From Avena insularis (Eukaryota; Streptophyta; Magnoliopsida; Poales; Poaceae): a stretch of DNA of 64,000 nt. The number at the start of each line of letters is the position of its first letter. Position 1 is the stretch's first letter. This document shows positions 11,367 through 23,310 of the stretch, piece after piece. The stretch is taken from positions 210,744,941 through 210,808,940 of the forward strand of contig CM042684.1 of the NCBI GenBank assembly GCA_023614405.1, written 5' to 3'. The position numbers were made by a program, and so were the translations under genes. The notes below the pieces were generated by a model. The model made no database searches. It worked only from the letters and a program-made list of their open reading frames with translations, and was not told the DNA's origin.

Positions 11367-12012
11367 ATAATTTATGTTGTACCAATGCCTGAAACTAGTT
11401 AATTGTAAGACTTGCAGTTGCGCTTTCCGAACTAAGCCAAACTCAATCCTCGAGCAAACTAATTTTAGACGAACACACATATCGTGCATAGAGTTAAGTT
11501 CACGCTTACAAAATCACCACTGCAGAGGATAAACCAGGCAATTCAGTACTAAATAGACATATGTTGTATTCAAGCGAGCCTGGCCCGGAGCTACCTGTTT
11601 TCCTCCCTAAGATTGGCCAGCTCCTTCAGTACTATGTCGTGCTTCACCAGGTTCCAGGTTCGGCTCAAATCACGGATTGGAGAATTTTGTCCGTAGCCAT
11701 ACGATTTTCCTTCAAGATCCCTTTCATGATCTCCGTCTGCTTCCTAGCCGAGGCGTGGCCTTCACTGTGTAGCTTCACCCAGTCAGCGTTTAACTCCTTC
11801 AGTTTCTGGCACTTGTTAGAAAGGACCACGAATTCAGCGCACAGTTGGTCAAAGGCCAGTTTCTAGGAATTCCGCTTCTCCCTTTGGATTGCTATCTTGT
11901 CATTTAGCCAGTCGCTGGTCTGGTCGATCTTTCGCCTCTTTCCCTGCAACAACAATACATAGTATGGTTTGTTTAGTTCACCAGGACAAGCTGGTTAGTT
12001 TCCATAATTAAC

Positions 12013-12110
12013 TGAATCGACTAGTGACACTGTCATAATTTCAAGGAAGAAGCAATCTAGGACTAATCAACATTTTATGAATCGACTAGTGGCACTGTCA
12101 TAATTTCAAT
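12013..12110. repeat. 65-bp direct duplication in intron 3
   Basis: GAATCGACTAGTGACACTGT occurs at 12014 and again, with one change, at 12079, followed in both by CATAATTTCAA. It lies between exon 4 of the minus-strand coiled-coil gene and the copia insertion. Confidence 0.7.
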
Positions 12111-12396
12111 TCCGAAGACAAATAAGATTTATCAGTAGTTTAGTGTGCTGTGGGTTTTTCCCAATATCACCAAATAGTAGTGGGAGAGTGGCAAACTCAT
12201 AATGCAGAAACCCATGTCCAGATACATAATGGAGAGAGAACATGGTGTCCATTCATGAACATGAACACCAACACATGTCCAGATAGATAAGGAGTTGCCC
12301 TAGGATTCTTATTGCACCCTATAATGGGAAGCACACATGGGCATTGCTCCCTGAACCCTAAACATTACAAAAGGAGAGGAGGACGAACTGGTATTC

Positions 12397-14021
12397 TGAA
12401 GGAAATATGCCCTGAGAGGCAATAATAAAGTTGTTATTATGTATTCCTTGTATATGATAGATGTTTATTTTGCATGCTATAATTGTATTGATAGGAAACA
12501 TCAATACATGTGTGTTTAATAAACAAAAAGGATTCCTAGTTATGCCTCTCTTATAGACTAGCTTGTTGATTAACAAGATGATCAAGGTTTCCTGATCATG
12601 GACATTGGATGTTGTTAATAACAAGGTCACAACATTTGTGAAATGATGTGATGAACATTCATCCGAAGTATAGCATTACGATCAAGTCATTATGTTTATA
12701 TTGCTATAACATCATATGAAGTAATCTTTATCCTTAGACCATGAGATCATGTTAATTGCTAACACCGGAAGAGTATCTTGATAACATCAAACGTCACACA
12801 CCGTAGCAGGTGACTATAAAGATGGGTTCGATTACTACGAAGGTGTTATGTTGAGGCTCATGGATCAAGAGTGGAATTTGTCAATCCGGATGACGGATAG
12901 ATATACTCGTCCTCTCGGTGATATCACATTAGGATAGCTTGCAAGCAAGTGGTGTGATCACTAGAATGTTATATCATGGAACGAGAAAGAGTGCATGTCG
13001 ATGCGAGATCAAACTAGGTATGGAGATACCGATGATCGAATCTCGGACATGTAATATATCGAGAGACAAAGGGATTTAGTTACAAGCGTTAAAGGTTCTC
13101 ACGATCACGAAGTCATCGTTGAATGTGTAGGAGTCAACGGACGATCTCCGTCCGCTGCTGATTATTGATCGGAGAAGGGTCTCGATCATGTACGCATTAT
13201 TCATGAGAACGGGTGGGTGCACTTAAGAGTTTACGGACACCATTTTGGAGCACATATGTTTCAGACGAAAGAATTGCAAAGCGAGAATTGTTTCAATAGA
13301 AACCGGAAATTGTTTCGTGAAATTGCGAAGGTGGTTCTGCATTTGATATTGAAATATTGCAAGGTTCTATATGTGAATGTTTGTTAATTAAAGTAATTAA
13401 CAAAATTCTGAATAAATTTAATAAAAAGAATTTTATTAAATGAGAGAGCATTAAATTTGGAGAAATTTAATGCATTTAAAGTAGAGACTTTAAAAGGGAA
13501 TGTGAAGAGGCATTTTAATGTGGAGGGGTTACCACCACATGAATGGGGGAGGTGAGGGGTCACCCCCATGCAAGCTATGGAGAGAGGGCACCCTCCTCCT
13601 ATAAAAGTCCACCCATTCCCTCCTTCATCCACACCTCCTTGTGAAGGATCTCTCTCCCCTCTAGAATTATTCCCCATGGTCTCGGATTAGCGAGATACAT
13701 GTTCAGTGGCATTTAAATGCGGAAGGAGTTGCTGCTTCCATTGGATCGCTGGAGCGAGGAGGTGGAGGTTGTTCGGTGGCTTGAACGTGTGTGCGAGTGC
13801 GGATGCGCTGCTGAGTTGCGGCGCTCGGACTTCCTCACGATCTTGAGATCGGCAAGTGTACGACTACATCAACCACGAGTTCCTACTCGTTAACAAAACT
13901 CGTTGTCTTCGAGGGTAAGTTCTCCATGGATGTATGACCACCTGTTGCTCTGTATCTAGTAGATAGATCTTGGCGTATAGTTCTCATCGTAGGAATTTTT
14001 TTCTATGCTGCGGACCCAACA
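12397..14021 (+). repeat. 5' LTR of the copia element
   Basis: Begins TGAAGGAAATATGCCC and ends TGCGGACCCAACA. It matches the 3' LTR over its whole length but with many small indels and substitutions, for example around 13140 and 13210, where the 3' copy has extra bases. A TATA-like CTCCTATAAAAGTCC at about 13597 lies in the right part of the LTR for a promoter. Confidence 0.9.
13600..13612 (+). promoter_or_regulatory. Probable LTR TATA box
   Basis: TATAAAAG lies in the 3' half of the LTR, about 420 bp before its end, and is kept in the other LTR near 18382. This is the usual place for the promoter that drives the genomic RNA of copia elements. Confidence 0.5.
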
Positions 14022-14022
14022 G

Positions 14023-14034
14023 TGGTATCAGAGC
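14023..14034 (+). other. Primer-binding site (initiator Met-tRNA type)
   Basis: TGGTATCAGAGC starts two bases after the end of the 5' LTR. It is the standard complement of the 3' end of the plant initiator methionine tRNA, used to start minus-strand DNA synthesis. Confidence 0.9.
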
Positions 14035-14283
14035 CTGATCTATGCGTAGGTGCTTTGCACGGGTAGTACACATATGTTTATATGTGGGCGATGATGATCA
14101 TGTTATTGTATCTTCTATGTACTTTGGATATTGGTGGCATAGTGGGATGAAGCGGCCCGGACCAACCTTACATGTCATCGTACATGAGACCGGTTCCACG
14201 ACTGACATGCAACTAGTGCACAAAAGCAATATGTGTTATAGGCGCCGCTAGGCCCCCCACCATCTCCTGATGCCCCTGACGAG

Positions 14284-14970
14284 GAAAAGAACGTCTATAT
14301 AACTCGTCAGGAGGACCACAACTTAGTTCATTGCGGCATACCGTATGGGCTAGAGCCAGAACTTCGAAAACGTTTCAAAAATGGCAATGCCTTTGATACC
14401 ATGGGAGAATTGAAAATGATTTTCGATACCCATGCTGCCGTAGAGAGTTATAATGCTTCTGAAAAGTTCTTTAGCTGCATGATGGAAGAGAAGAACTCCG
14501 TTAGTGAGCACGTACTCAAAATGTCTGGGTACGCCAATAAGCTTGTGTCCTTGGGAATAACGATTCCCATTGACTTAGGCATACATCGTATTCGCCAATC
14601 TCTGCCACCTAGCTACAAGAGCTTCGTGATGAACTATAATATGCAGGGCATGAAGAAGTCTCTTCCCGAGCTTCTGTCAATGCTTAAGACTACAGAAGTG
14701 GAGATTAGGAAAGAACATCAAGTGTTTATGATCAATAAGACCACCGGTTTCAAGAAGGACAAGAAAGGCAAGCAGAAGGGAAAGAAAGGCGGCAAATCTA
14801 TTGCCGCGCCTGAAAAGAACCCCGAGCTGGCCCTAAGTCTGACACCGAGTGCTACTATTGCAAGGGGATTGGCCATTGGAAGCGCAACTGCCCCAAGTAT
14901 TTGGCGGACAAGAAGTCCAGAAAGGCAAACAAAGGTATATGTGATATACATGTTATTGATGTGTACTTGA
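14284..14970 (+). pseudogene. gag: Copia gag remnant
   Basis: The frame is open from about 14284, upstream of the first ATG at 14401, and reads as a copia gag (GLEPELRKRFKNGNAFDTMG, then KFFSCMMEEKNSVSEHVLKM), the UBN2-type capsid region. A lysine-rich stretch follows (KKDKKGKQKGKKGGK). The zinc knuckle CYYCKGIGHWKRNC (about 14850-14892) is present but in another frame, so roughly one base has been lost near 14825. The N-terminus is not recognisable. Gag would form the particle; this copy cannot make a full protein with its knuckle. Confidence 0.75.
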
Positions 14971-15845
14971 CTAGTACTCGCAGTAGCACCTGGGTATTTG
15001 ATACGGGATTGGTTGCTAATATATGTAACTCGGTTCAGGGGCTACGAAACAAGCGACAACTAGCAAGGGATGAGGTCACGATGCGGGTCGGCAATGGATC
15101 AAGAGTTGATGTGATCGCCGTCGGAACGCTGCCTCTCCATATGCCGTCGGGATTAGTTATAAACCTGAATAATTGTTATTTGGTGCCTGCACTGAGCATG
15201 AACATTGTATCCGGATCGTGTTTGATGCAAAGTGGTTATTCGTTTAAGTCTGAAAACAATGGTTGTTCGATTTATATGAATAATATCTTTTATGGTCATG
15301 CACCTGTGTTGAATGGTTTATTTCTGTTGGATCTCGATAGTAGTATTACGCATATTCATAATGTTGATGCTAAAAGGATTAAACTTGATAATGATATATC
15401 TACATATATGTGGCACTGCCGTCTAGGTCATATTGGCGTTAAACGCATGAAGAAACTCCATTCTGATGGACTTTTGGAATCACTTGATTTTGAATCATTT
15501 GATACATGTGAGCCATGCCTTATGGGCAAGATGACTAGAACGTCGTTTTCCGGTTCAATGGAACGGGCGGCAGATTTATTGGAAATCATACATACTGATG
15601 TGTGTGGACCAATGAGTATGTTGGCGCAAGGTGGATATCGTTATTTTGTTACTTTCACGGATGATTTGAGTAGATACGGGTATATCTATTTGATGAAACA
15701 TAAGTCTGAAACCTTTGAAAGGTTCAAAGAATTTCAGAATGAAGTGGAAAATCATCGTAACAGAAAGATCAAATTTCGTGGTCCGACCACGGAGGAGAGT
15801 ATCTTGAATTCTGAGTTTAGCACACATATGAAAGGCGTGGAATAG
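14841..15845 (+). pseudogene. pol: Copia protease and integrase N-terminal half
   Basis: After the zinc knuckle the same frame runs on. Counting from the codon at 14901, a protease active site DTG is at residues 34-36, a pre-integrase HHCC zinc region at about 172-206 (WHCRLGH, then CEPC), and the integrase core begins with HTDVCG (Asp 233) and TFTDDLSR (Asp 254/255). The frame ends at a TAG at 15843. The following 240 bp (15846-16086) keep degraded integrase wording with further stops and the catalytic Glu region is not readable. Integrase would insert the DNA copy; this one cannot be active. Confidence 0.75.
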
Positions 15846-16086
15846 TTTCACAACTCATGCTGCGGAACACCACAGCGTAATGGTGTGTCGAACGTCGTGT
15901 CGTACTTTATTGGATATGGTTCGATCTATGATGTCTCGTCGACTTCTTGTCATTTTGGGGTTATGCAATCGAAACCGCTGCATTCACTTTAAATAGGGCA
16001 CCATCTAAATCTGTTGAAAGATCGTATGAATTATGGTTTGGAAACAAACCTAAGTCATTCTTAAAGTTTGGGGATGCGATGTTTAT

Positions 16087-17121
16087 GTGAAGAAACTTCA
16101 ACCGGATAAACTCGAACCCAAAGCGGAAAAATGCGTCTTCATAGGATACCCTAAGGAAACGGTTGGGTATACCTTCTATCACAGATCGGAGGGCAAGGTC
16201 TTTGTTGCCAAGAATGGATCCTTTCTTGAGAAGGAGTTTCTCGCGAAAGGTGTGAGTAGTCAGAAGGTAGAACTCGAAGAGGTTATTGAACCTTCTCTTC
16301 ATGAAATGGCGAGTAGCGCAGCTCCAGAAGTTGTTTCGGAGTTGACTTCACCTAATGAAGAGAGAGCTAATGATATTGATCATGAAACTCCGAAAGAGGA
16401 CACTACCGAACCTCGCAGGTCAAGCAGGACACGTGCAGCTCCTGAACTGTACTGCAATCCTGTTATGAATTTCATGATAGATGAAATGGATGACCCTGCG
16501 ACGTATGAAGAAGCGATGATGACCCCTGATTCCAACAAATGGCTAGAAGCCATGAAATCCGAGATGGAATCCATGTACGAAAACCAGGTTTGGACCTTGG
16601 TGGACTTACCTCACGATCGAAAGGCCATTGAGAATAAATGGATTTTCAAAAGAAAAAAAACTGATGCTGATGGTAATGTAACCATCTATAAGGCTCAATA
16701 CGGATACGTATTTCTCTTGAACGGAGCAGCAGTTAGTTGGAGGAGTTCCAAACAAACTGTGGTGGCTGGATCAACAACGGAGGCGGAATATGTTGCTGCT
16801 TATGGAGCGGCGCCGGAGGCAGTTTGGATGAAAAAGTTCATTACGGAACTGGGTGTGGTTCCCAGTGCGTTGGACCCGATGGTGATCTATTGTGACAACA
16901 ATGGAGCCATAGCCAACGCAAAGGAACCAAGGTCTCACAAGAATTCCAAGCATATTAAGCGCCGGTTTCACTCCATCCACGAGCATGTGAAGGATGGAGA
17001 TATAAAGATTTGTAAAGTGCACACGGACCTGAATGTAGCAAATCCGTTGACTAAAGTACTCCCTAGGGCAAAACATGATCAACACCAGAACTCCATGGGT
17101 GTTAGATTTATCACTATATAA
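16087..17121 (+). pseudogene. pol: Copia integrase C-end, RT start and RNase H, RT core deleted
   Basis: The 344-residue frame opens with the end of the integrase region (KKLQPDKLEPKAEKCVFIGY), a spacer, and then the beginning of a copia reverse transcriptase (WLEAMKSEMESMYENQVWTL to WIFKRKK). At about residue 205 (near 16695) it jumps, still in frame, to RNase H (SWRSSKQTVVAGSTTEAEY, CDNNGAI, KHIKRRFHSIHEHV). The whole RT palm with its catalytic YVDD motif is absent. An in-frame deletion joins the two parts without a stop. Confidence 0.8.
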
Positions 17122-17144
17122 ACTAGATTATTGTCTCTAGTGCA

Positions 17145-17154
17145 AGTGGGAGAC
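17145..17154 (+). other. Polypurine tract
   Basis: AGTGGGAGA just before the 3' LTR start at 17155 is the usual copia plus-strand primer. Confidence 0.75.
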
Positions 17155-18801
17155 TGAAGGAAATATGCCCTGAGAGGCAATAATAAAGTTGTTATTTTGT
17201 TTTCCTTGTATATGATAGATGTTTATTTTGCATGCTATAATTGTATTGATAGGAAACATCAATACATGTGTGTTTAATAAACAAAAAGGATTCCTAGTTA
17301 TGCCTCTCTTATAGACTAGCTTGTTGATTAACAAGATGATCAAGGTTTCCTGATCATGGACATTGGATGTTGTTAATAACAAGGTCACAACATTTGTGAA
17401 ATGATGTGATGAACATTCATCCGAAGTATAGCATTACGATCAAGTCATTATGTTTATATTGCTATAACATCATACGAAGTAATCTTTATCCTTAGACCAT
17501 GAGATCATGTTAATTGCTAACACCGGAAGAGTATCTTGATAACATCAAACGTCACACCGTAACAGGGTGACTATAAAGATGGGTTCCGTACTACGAAGGT
17601 GTTATGTTGAGGCTCATGGATCAAGAGTGGAATTTGTCAATCCAGATGACGGATAGATATACTCTAGGCCCTCTCGGTGATATCACATTAGGATAGCTTG
17701 CAAGCAAGTGGTGTGATCACTAGAATGTTATATCATGGGAACGAGAAAAGAGTGCATGTCGGTAACGAGATCAAACTAGGTATGGAGATACCGATGATCG
17801 AATCTCGGACATGTAATATATCGAGAGACAAAGGGATTTAGTTACAAGCGTTAAAGGTTCTCACGATCACAGGAGTCATCGTTGAATGTGTAGGAGTCAG
17901 TACGGATCTCCAGGTCCCGCTGCTGATTATTGATCGGAGAAGGGTCTCGATCATGTCTGCATTATTCATGAACCGTAGGGTGGCACACTTAAGAGTTACG
18001 GACACCATTTTGGAGCACATATGTTTCTGCATTTAAAGAATTGCAAAGCGCAGGAATTGTTTCAATAGAAACCGGAAATTGTTTCGGGTGAAATTGCAGA
18101 AGGTGGTTCTGCATGTGATATTGAAATATTGCAAGGGGCTATATGTGAATGTTTGTTAATTAAAGTAATTAACAAAATTCTGAATAAATTTAATAAAAAG
18201 AATTTTATTAAATGAGAGAGCATTAAATTTGGAGAAATTTAATGCATTTAAAGTAGAGACTTTAAAAGGGAATGTGAAGAGGCATTTTAATGTGGAGGGG
18301 TTACCACCACATGAATGGGGGAGGTGAGGGGTCACCCCCCCATGCGCCGGCTATGGAGAGAGGGGGCACCCCCCTCCTCCTATAAAAGTCCACCCATTCC
18401 CTCCTTCATCCACACACATCCTTGTGAAGGATCTCTCTCCCCCTCTAGAATTATTCCCCCATGGTCTCGGATTAGCGAGATACATGTTCCCGGTGGCATT
18501 TCGTCTGGAAGGAGTTGCTGCTTCATGGATCGCTGGGCGAGGAGGTGGAGGTTGTCCGTGGCTTGAGCGTGTGCAAAAGTCTTGGATGCGCTGAGTTGTG
18601 GCACTCGGACTTCCTCACGATCTTGAGATCGGCAAGTGTACGACTACATCAACCACGAGTTCCTACTCGTTAACAAAACTCGTTGTCTTCGAGGGTAAGT
18701 TCTCCATGGATGTATGACCACCTGTTGCTCTGTATCTAGTAGATAGATCTTGGCGTATAGTTCTCATCGTAGGAATTTTTTTCTATGCTGCGGACCCAAC
18801 A
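17155..18801 (+). repeat. 3' LTR of the copia element
   Basis: Begins TGAAGGAAATATGCCC and ends TGCGGACCCAACA, like the 5' LTR. It is 22 bp longer because of scattered small insertions. The followed flank TATCC nearly repeats the TATTC before the 5' LTR. Confidence 0.9.
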
Positions 18802-19993
18802 TATCCATGTCCCCGCTAACGGGAATCAGACTTGGGCATTGCTCCGATATGCCTCCAGACATGCCCTTAGCTCCTCGTTCTCTTTCCGAACACCCTCAAG
18901 TACGGTGATCCCTCTGCTCATGTCCGCCTTCATCTCCTTGACTGCATCCAGGCAACGGTTCCTGTCATGGTAGGCTCGGATGGTAGCCTTGGTTTCCTCG
19001 AACGTCCCTCGAGTCCTCACGACTTCGTCCTGCAGGAGAATGCACCTTTCCATGAGATTCTTCTTATCCTCCGTGAGCTCATTGATTATCTTGATGGCCT
19101 GTTCTTGCCTGATCAAGTTACGGTCGAGCACTTTCTGCAGCCTAACAACGTCACGTGCAAAATCTAGCGAGATCTCCTTCTGCACATATAATTGCTTGCG
19201 TAGGCTCTCATTAGCTTGGGTGAGGGAGCGTGCAAGCTCATGTTGGTTGGCAATCTTGGAACTGATCGCGGCCACCTTCTCACGGTACTCAGCCTTCGAT
19301 CGCTGCATCGTTCATGTTAATTGAAATAGGAATTCTACAATTACACTCCAGGTCCCAAGTGAATACTAATACAGATCAAAAAAATCCCCGATGAATCTAT
19401 TGGTTGTAGTGTTAAAAAATGGACCTAGAGATCTATTCATGACCACGATAAACTAATCCTAATCACAAAAAATCCATCTATGAACAGCGGTATTAAGGAA
19501 AGACCAAGACATCCAGTCATATTCATGAAAACAAATACAACTCGCAAAAGAAGAAGAAAAACCAAAGCGGGGCGAACAACATCTGAGAAATCCACATCAT
19601 AACTCAGAGAAATAACAGCGTGGAGATTTGCTACCTCGCTGAGACATGGAACAGGCCTGAACGGGTCCTGCAACGCCTCCGTCGTGGTGGATTCGGGCTC
19701 CACGGCCGACCTGTAATACGTAGAAGAGGAAGAGCCAGAAGAAGAAGAAAAACAAGAAGAAGCTGATTAAGATTATGATGGAGAGGGAGATGGAGAAGAA
19801 GTAGAATAAGGAGACCGTACCGGGAGGAGCCCTCGCCTGCTAGAACATTCAGCTCCATTGTCGGGGGAGATTGGGCCTCGATGAGAGGGTGGGCTTGAGC
19901 GACTGTTAGAGCAAGAACTGCCTCGCAGCGATTTCTCTCCCTTTTCTCCGCGAGGATCGTCGACCGGCCTCTCCCCCTCCTCAGTGGAGCCAT

Positions 19994-20579
19994 GGCTTGC
20001 AGGGTGAGTGTGGCGGCGGCAGGAGGAAGGAGATAGTGATTATTAGTGTGGGAGAAGACTAAGAGTACAGGCCGTGGTCTAGTAGTACTATTATACAAGA
20101 CCACCATGTATGGTCTACCTTCTCGAAGAAGCCAGGGAGGCAGGGGTAGGGAATCGATGGGACTTGTCTTTATTGCGATGGACACTTCAATGGTCTTCGG
20201 CGCCGCCCAAAATCCAGTATATAATAAGGGGAGTGCGAGCCGGGTGGTCGTCACGGGAATCGACGCGCACATCCCGCATGTGTGTGTCACGTGTTGATGG
20301 GGCAATGACGCGCGCAACTGCTGCACGATCACGTCGGCACGTCCAACTCCATCGAACTCCACGTGACAGGCACACACGGGATATTTACGAGTCTAGAATA
20401 CGCTGTGCCACTTTTGTTGTGATCAAATTATGTTCAGTACGCGAGATATTACTTTTTTTTTATAATCGACAAATGCATACGTGGACATGACGCACGAAAC
20501 CGCTGCTCGTCCTTGATCAGATCGGCACCCCACTCTGTGTACCCGCCATCGACCATTCAGAGCAACTACCTCGAGCACG
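19994..20579. other. Presumed upstream region of the minus-strand gene
   Basis: No gene is recognisable. A TATA-like run (TATTATATA on the minus strand, about 20216-20228) lies some 225 bp before the ATG at 19993 and could be its promoter. A T-rich run occurs at 20453-20462. The long open frame on the minus strand across here continues from exon 1 without any likeness to a protein. Confidence 0.35.
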
Positions 20580-21157
20580 ATGCCCCCTCGCCGTGGCAAT
20601 GGCAGGTCCAAGCCGTCCACTGACCGTCCTGCGTCCCCGGCTCTTCGCTGCATCGTCTGCGCTCGTGAGTCGCCTGCTGAGGCAGCACATCGTGTCCGAC
20701 CGCGCCAGGATCCATTGACATCGGCACTCGGGGACACCATGCCGTCAAGCTTCGTACCGCCAGCAGGAGGAGCGTGGGGTACCTGCAGCGTCGGACGAGC
20801 GCAAAGTAGCAGCCAGGACGGGGGCGCGTGTTGCACCGGCGAGTACGAACAAGAAGAGGAACGAGAAGAAGACCATGAAGAAGAGAGGAGATAGCTATTT
20901 GGACGAGTCCGACTTGGCCAACGAGGAGGCATTCATCGATCAGTTGGAGGCAGAAGCGGAGGAGATTGACGTGGACCCATGGGACTATGAAGACGAGGAG
21001 TAGGAGGACTCCGACGAGGAGATAGCACGCTTATTCGAGGAAGGAGCGGTGTCGAGTCGTCAGAGGAGGGCACCGACGGCGGCGATGGCGAGGACCGTGG
21101 CATTGACGAAGATGAGGACGAACCAGAAGACGGAGACGATGGCTTCTTCGAAGTATG
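20580..21157 (+). pseudogene. Acidic-tailed protein gene, broken
   Basis: The reading begins MPPRRGNGRSKPSTDRP at 20580 and includes a Cys pair (CIVCARES). The useful frame then changes: a basic stretch and an acidic part (DESDLANEEAFIDQLEAEAE) are in a second frame with a TAG near 21001, and the final run (GIDEDEDEPEDGDDGFFEV, stop at 21155-21157) is in another. At least two indels and one stop are needed to explain this. The alternating basic then highly acidic pattern is real protein-like composition, not chance, but I do not recognise the family. It ends about 280 bp before the great minisatellite. Confidence 0.45.
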
Positions 21158-21439
21158 ATCATTTATTTTAACCAGATAGATGGATTTTCACTTGTTTATG
21201 GGGGTAACGTATCGGTGGCATGGATAGAGAGGTGGCACGGATTGACCATGCATAAAAAAGTGGAGAAGGGAGGAGTTATCCTGCCCGTTGGATCACATGG
21301 GATCAACGGTTGGTGGAGACGATCCGCGTGACATCTGTGTCAGCCAATCAGGGCATAGCACCCATAGTGAGCACATGTTTGGGATCTCCACACGTTTGGG
21401 CTTTTGTGAGATTTATGATAGAGAGAGAGAGGGAAAATC
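21158..21439. other. Spacer before the minisatellite
   Basis: Unique sequence with a short GA run (21418-21431) directly before the first degenerate unit of the array. No gene. Confidence 0.5.
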
Positions 21440-22789
21440 TCTTTTCACAATCCGCCTACGGATCCACCAGTACCACTCAAATGTCATTGCATTTGTGCTC
21501 TTTTCACAATCCACCTATGGATCCACCAGTGTCATTGCATGTGTGTTCTTTTTACTAACAACAACCAGAGTCATTCCATGTGTGTTCTTTTCACATACCA
21601 CAATATGGATCCACCAGTGTCATTGCATGTGTGCTCTTTTCACAATCCACATATGGATCCACCAGTGTCATTGCAGGTGTGTTCTTTTCACTAACAACAA
21701 CTGGAGTCATTGCATGTGTGCTCTTTTCACAATCCACCTATGGATCCACCAGTGTCATTGAATGTGTGTTCTTTTCACTAACAACAACCAGAGTCATTGA
21801 AATGTGTGCTATTTTCACATACCACCTATGGATCCACTAGTGTCATTGCATGCGTGTTCTTTTTACTAACAACAACCAAAGTCATTTCACGGATGTTCTT
21901 CTCACATACCACCTATGGATCCACCACTGTCATTGCATGTGTGTTATCTTCACAATCCACACATGGATCCACACATGGATCCACCCGTGTCATTTCATGT
22001 GTGTTCTTTTTACTAACAACCAGAGTCATTTCATGGCTGTTCTTCTCACATACCACCTATGGATCCACCAGTGTCATTGCCTGTGTGTTCTTTTTAGTAA
22101 CAACAACCAGAGTCATTGCATGTGTGTTCTTTTTAGTAACAACAACCAGTGTCATTGCATGTGTGTTCATTTCACTAACAATAACCAGAGTCATTGCATG
22201 TGTGTTCTTTTTAGTAACAACAACCAGAGTCATTGAAATGTGTGTTCTTCTCACATACCACCTATGGATCCACCAGTGTCATTGCATGTGTGTTCATTTC
22301 ACTAACAACAACCAGAGTCATTGCATGTGTGTTCTTTTTAGTAACAACAATCAGAGTCATTGAAATGTGTGTTCTTTTCACATACCACCTATGGATCCAC
22401 CAGTGTCATTGCATGTGTGTTCTTTTCACAATCCACCCATGGATCCACCAGTGTCATTGCATGTGTGTTCTTTTTAGTAACAACAACCAGAGTCATTGAA
22501 ATGTGTGTTCTTTTCACATACCACCTATGGTTCCACCAGTGTCATTGCATGTGTGGTCTTTTCACATGGATCCACCAGAGTCATTGCATATGTGTTCCCT
22601 TTAGTAACAACAACCAGAGTCATTTTGCATGTGTGTTCTTTTCACATACCACCTATGGATCCACCAGTGTCATTTCATGTGTGTTCTTTTCACTAACAAC
22701 AACCAGAGTCATTGCATGTGTGTTCTTTTCACATACCACATATGGATCCACCAGTGTCATTGAAATGTGTGTTCTCTACACAGACCACA

Positions 22790-23310
22790 CATGGATCCAC
22801 CGGTGTCATTGCATGTATGTTCTTTTCACTAATAACAACTGGAGTCATTGCATGTGTGTTCTCTTCACAATCCACACATGGATCCACCAGTGTCATTGCA
22901 TGTGTGTTCTTTTTAGTAACAACAACCAGTGTCATTGCATGTGTGTTCTCTTCAGAGACCACACATGGATCCACCAGTGTCATTGCATGTGTGTTCTTTT
23001 TACTAACAACAACCAGTGTCATTGAAATGTGTGTTCTCTACAGAGACCACACATGGATCCACCGGTGTCATTGCATGTGTGTTCTTTTCACTAATAACAA
23101 CTGGAGTCATTGCATGTGTGTTCTCTTCACAATCCACACATGGATCCACCAGTGTTATTGCATGTGTGTTCTTTTTAGTAACAACAACCAGTGTCATTGC
23201 ATGTGTGTTCTCTTCAGAGACCACACATGGATCCACCAGTGTCATTGCATGTGTGTTCTTTTTACTAACAACAACCAGAGTCATTGAAATGTGTGCTCTC
23301 TTCACAGACC
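22790..23310. repeat. 262-bp tandem duplication in the array
   Basis: The diagnostic variant CTAATAACAACTGG recurs 262 bp apart (near 22829 and 23091), and the units around it follow the same order, so a block of about six units was duplicated. Confidence 0.7.

Larger units (their letters stand above)
12397..18801 (+). mobile_element. Ty1/copia LTR retrotransposon, BARE/Angela-like, deleted
   Basis: A 6.4-kb element with two long terminal repeats (1625 and 1647 bp), a methionine-initiator-type primer-binding site, a purine tract and remains of gag, protease, integrase and RNase H in copia order. The internal part is only about 3.1 kb, against about 5 kb in full members, because the reverse-transcriptase core and part of the integrase are missing. 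Flanks TATTC (12392-12396) and TATCC (18802-18806) are a 5-bp target duplication with one mismatch. The family name rests on the LTR start (GAAATATGCCCTGAGAGGC) and internal LTR wording; I could not search a database. It is inserted in an intron of the minus-strand coiled-coil gene. Confidence 0.85.
11570..19993 (-). pseudogene. Coiled-coil gene split by a copia retrotransposon
   Basis: Four exons can be joined on the minus strand. Exon 1 is 19993-19821 (start MAPLRRGRGRSTILAEKR), exon 2 is 19710-19635, exon 3 is 19302-18832 and exon 4 is 11943 to about 11570. Exon 1 to 2 shares a split codon; the other joints are phase 0, all with GT-AG ends. Exons 3 and 4 are rich in heptads (SLTQANESLRKQL; KCQKLKELNADW), so the product would be a coiled-coil protein without a recognisable enzyme domain. 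The copia element 12397-18801 lies in intron 3. Exon 4 is dead: TAG at 11865-11863, a frameshift near 11680 and more stops after it. The coiled-coil character recalls the gene at 10560-11366, but I cannot show homology. The last intron joint is a model; the protein may instead end at the TGA at 18828. Confidence 0.6.

Noticed and set aside
12358..13677. Minus-strand ORFs repeated near 12358-12630 and 17137-17388
   Set aside because: They are the same LTR sequence read backwards in both copies.
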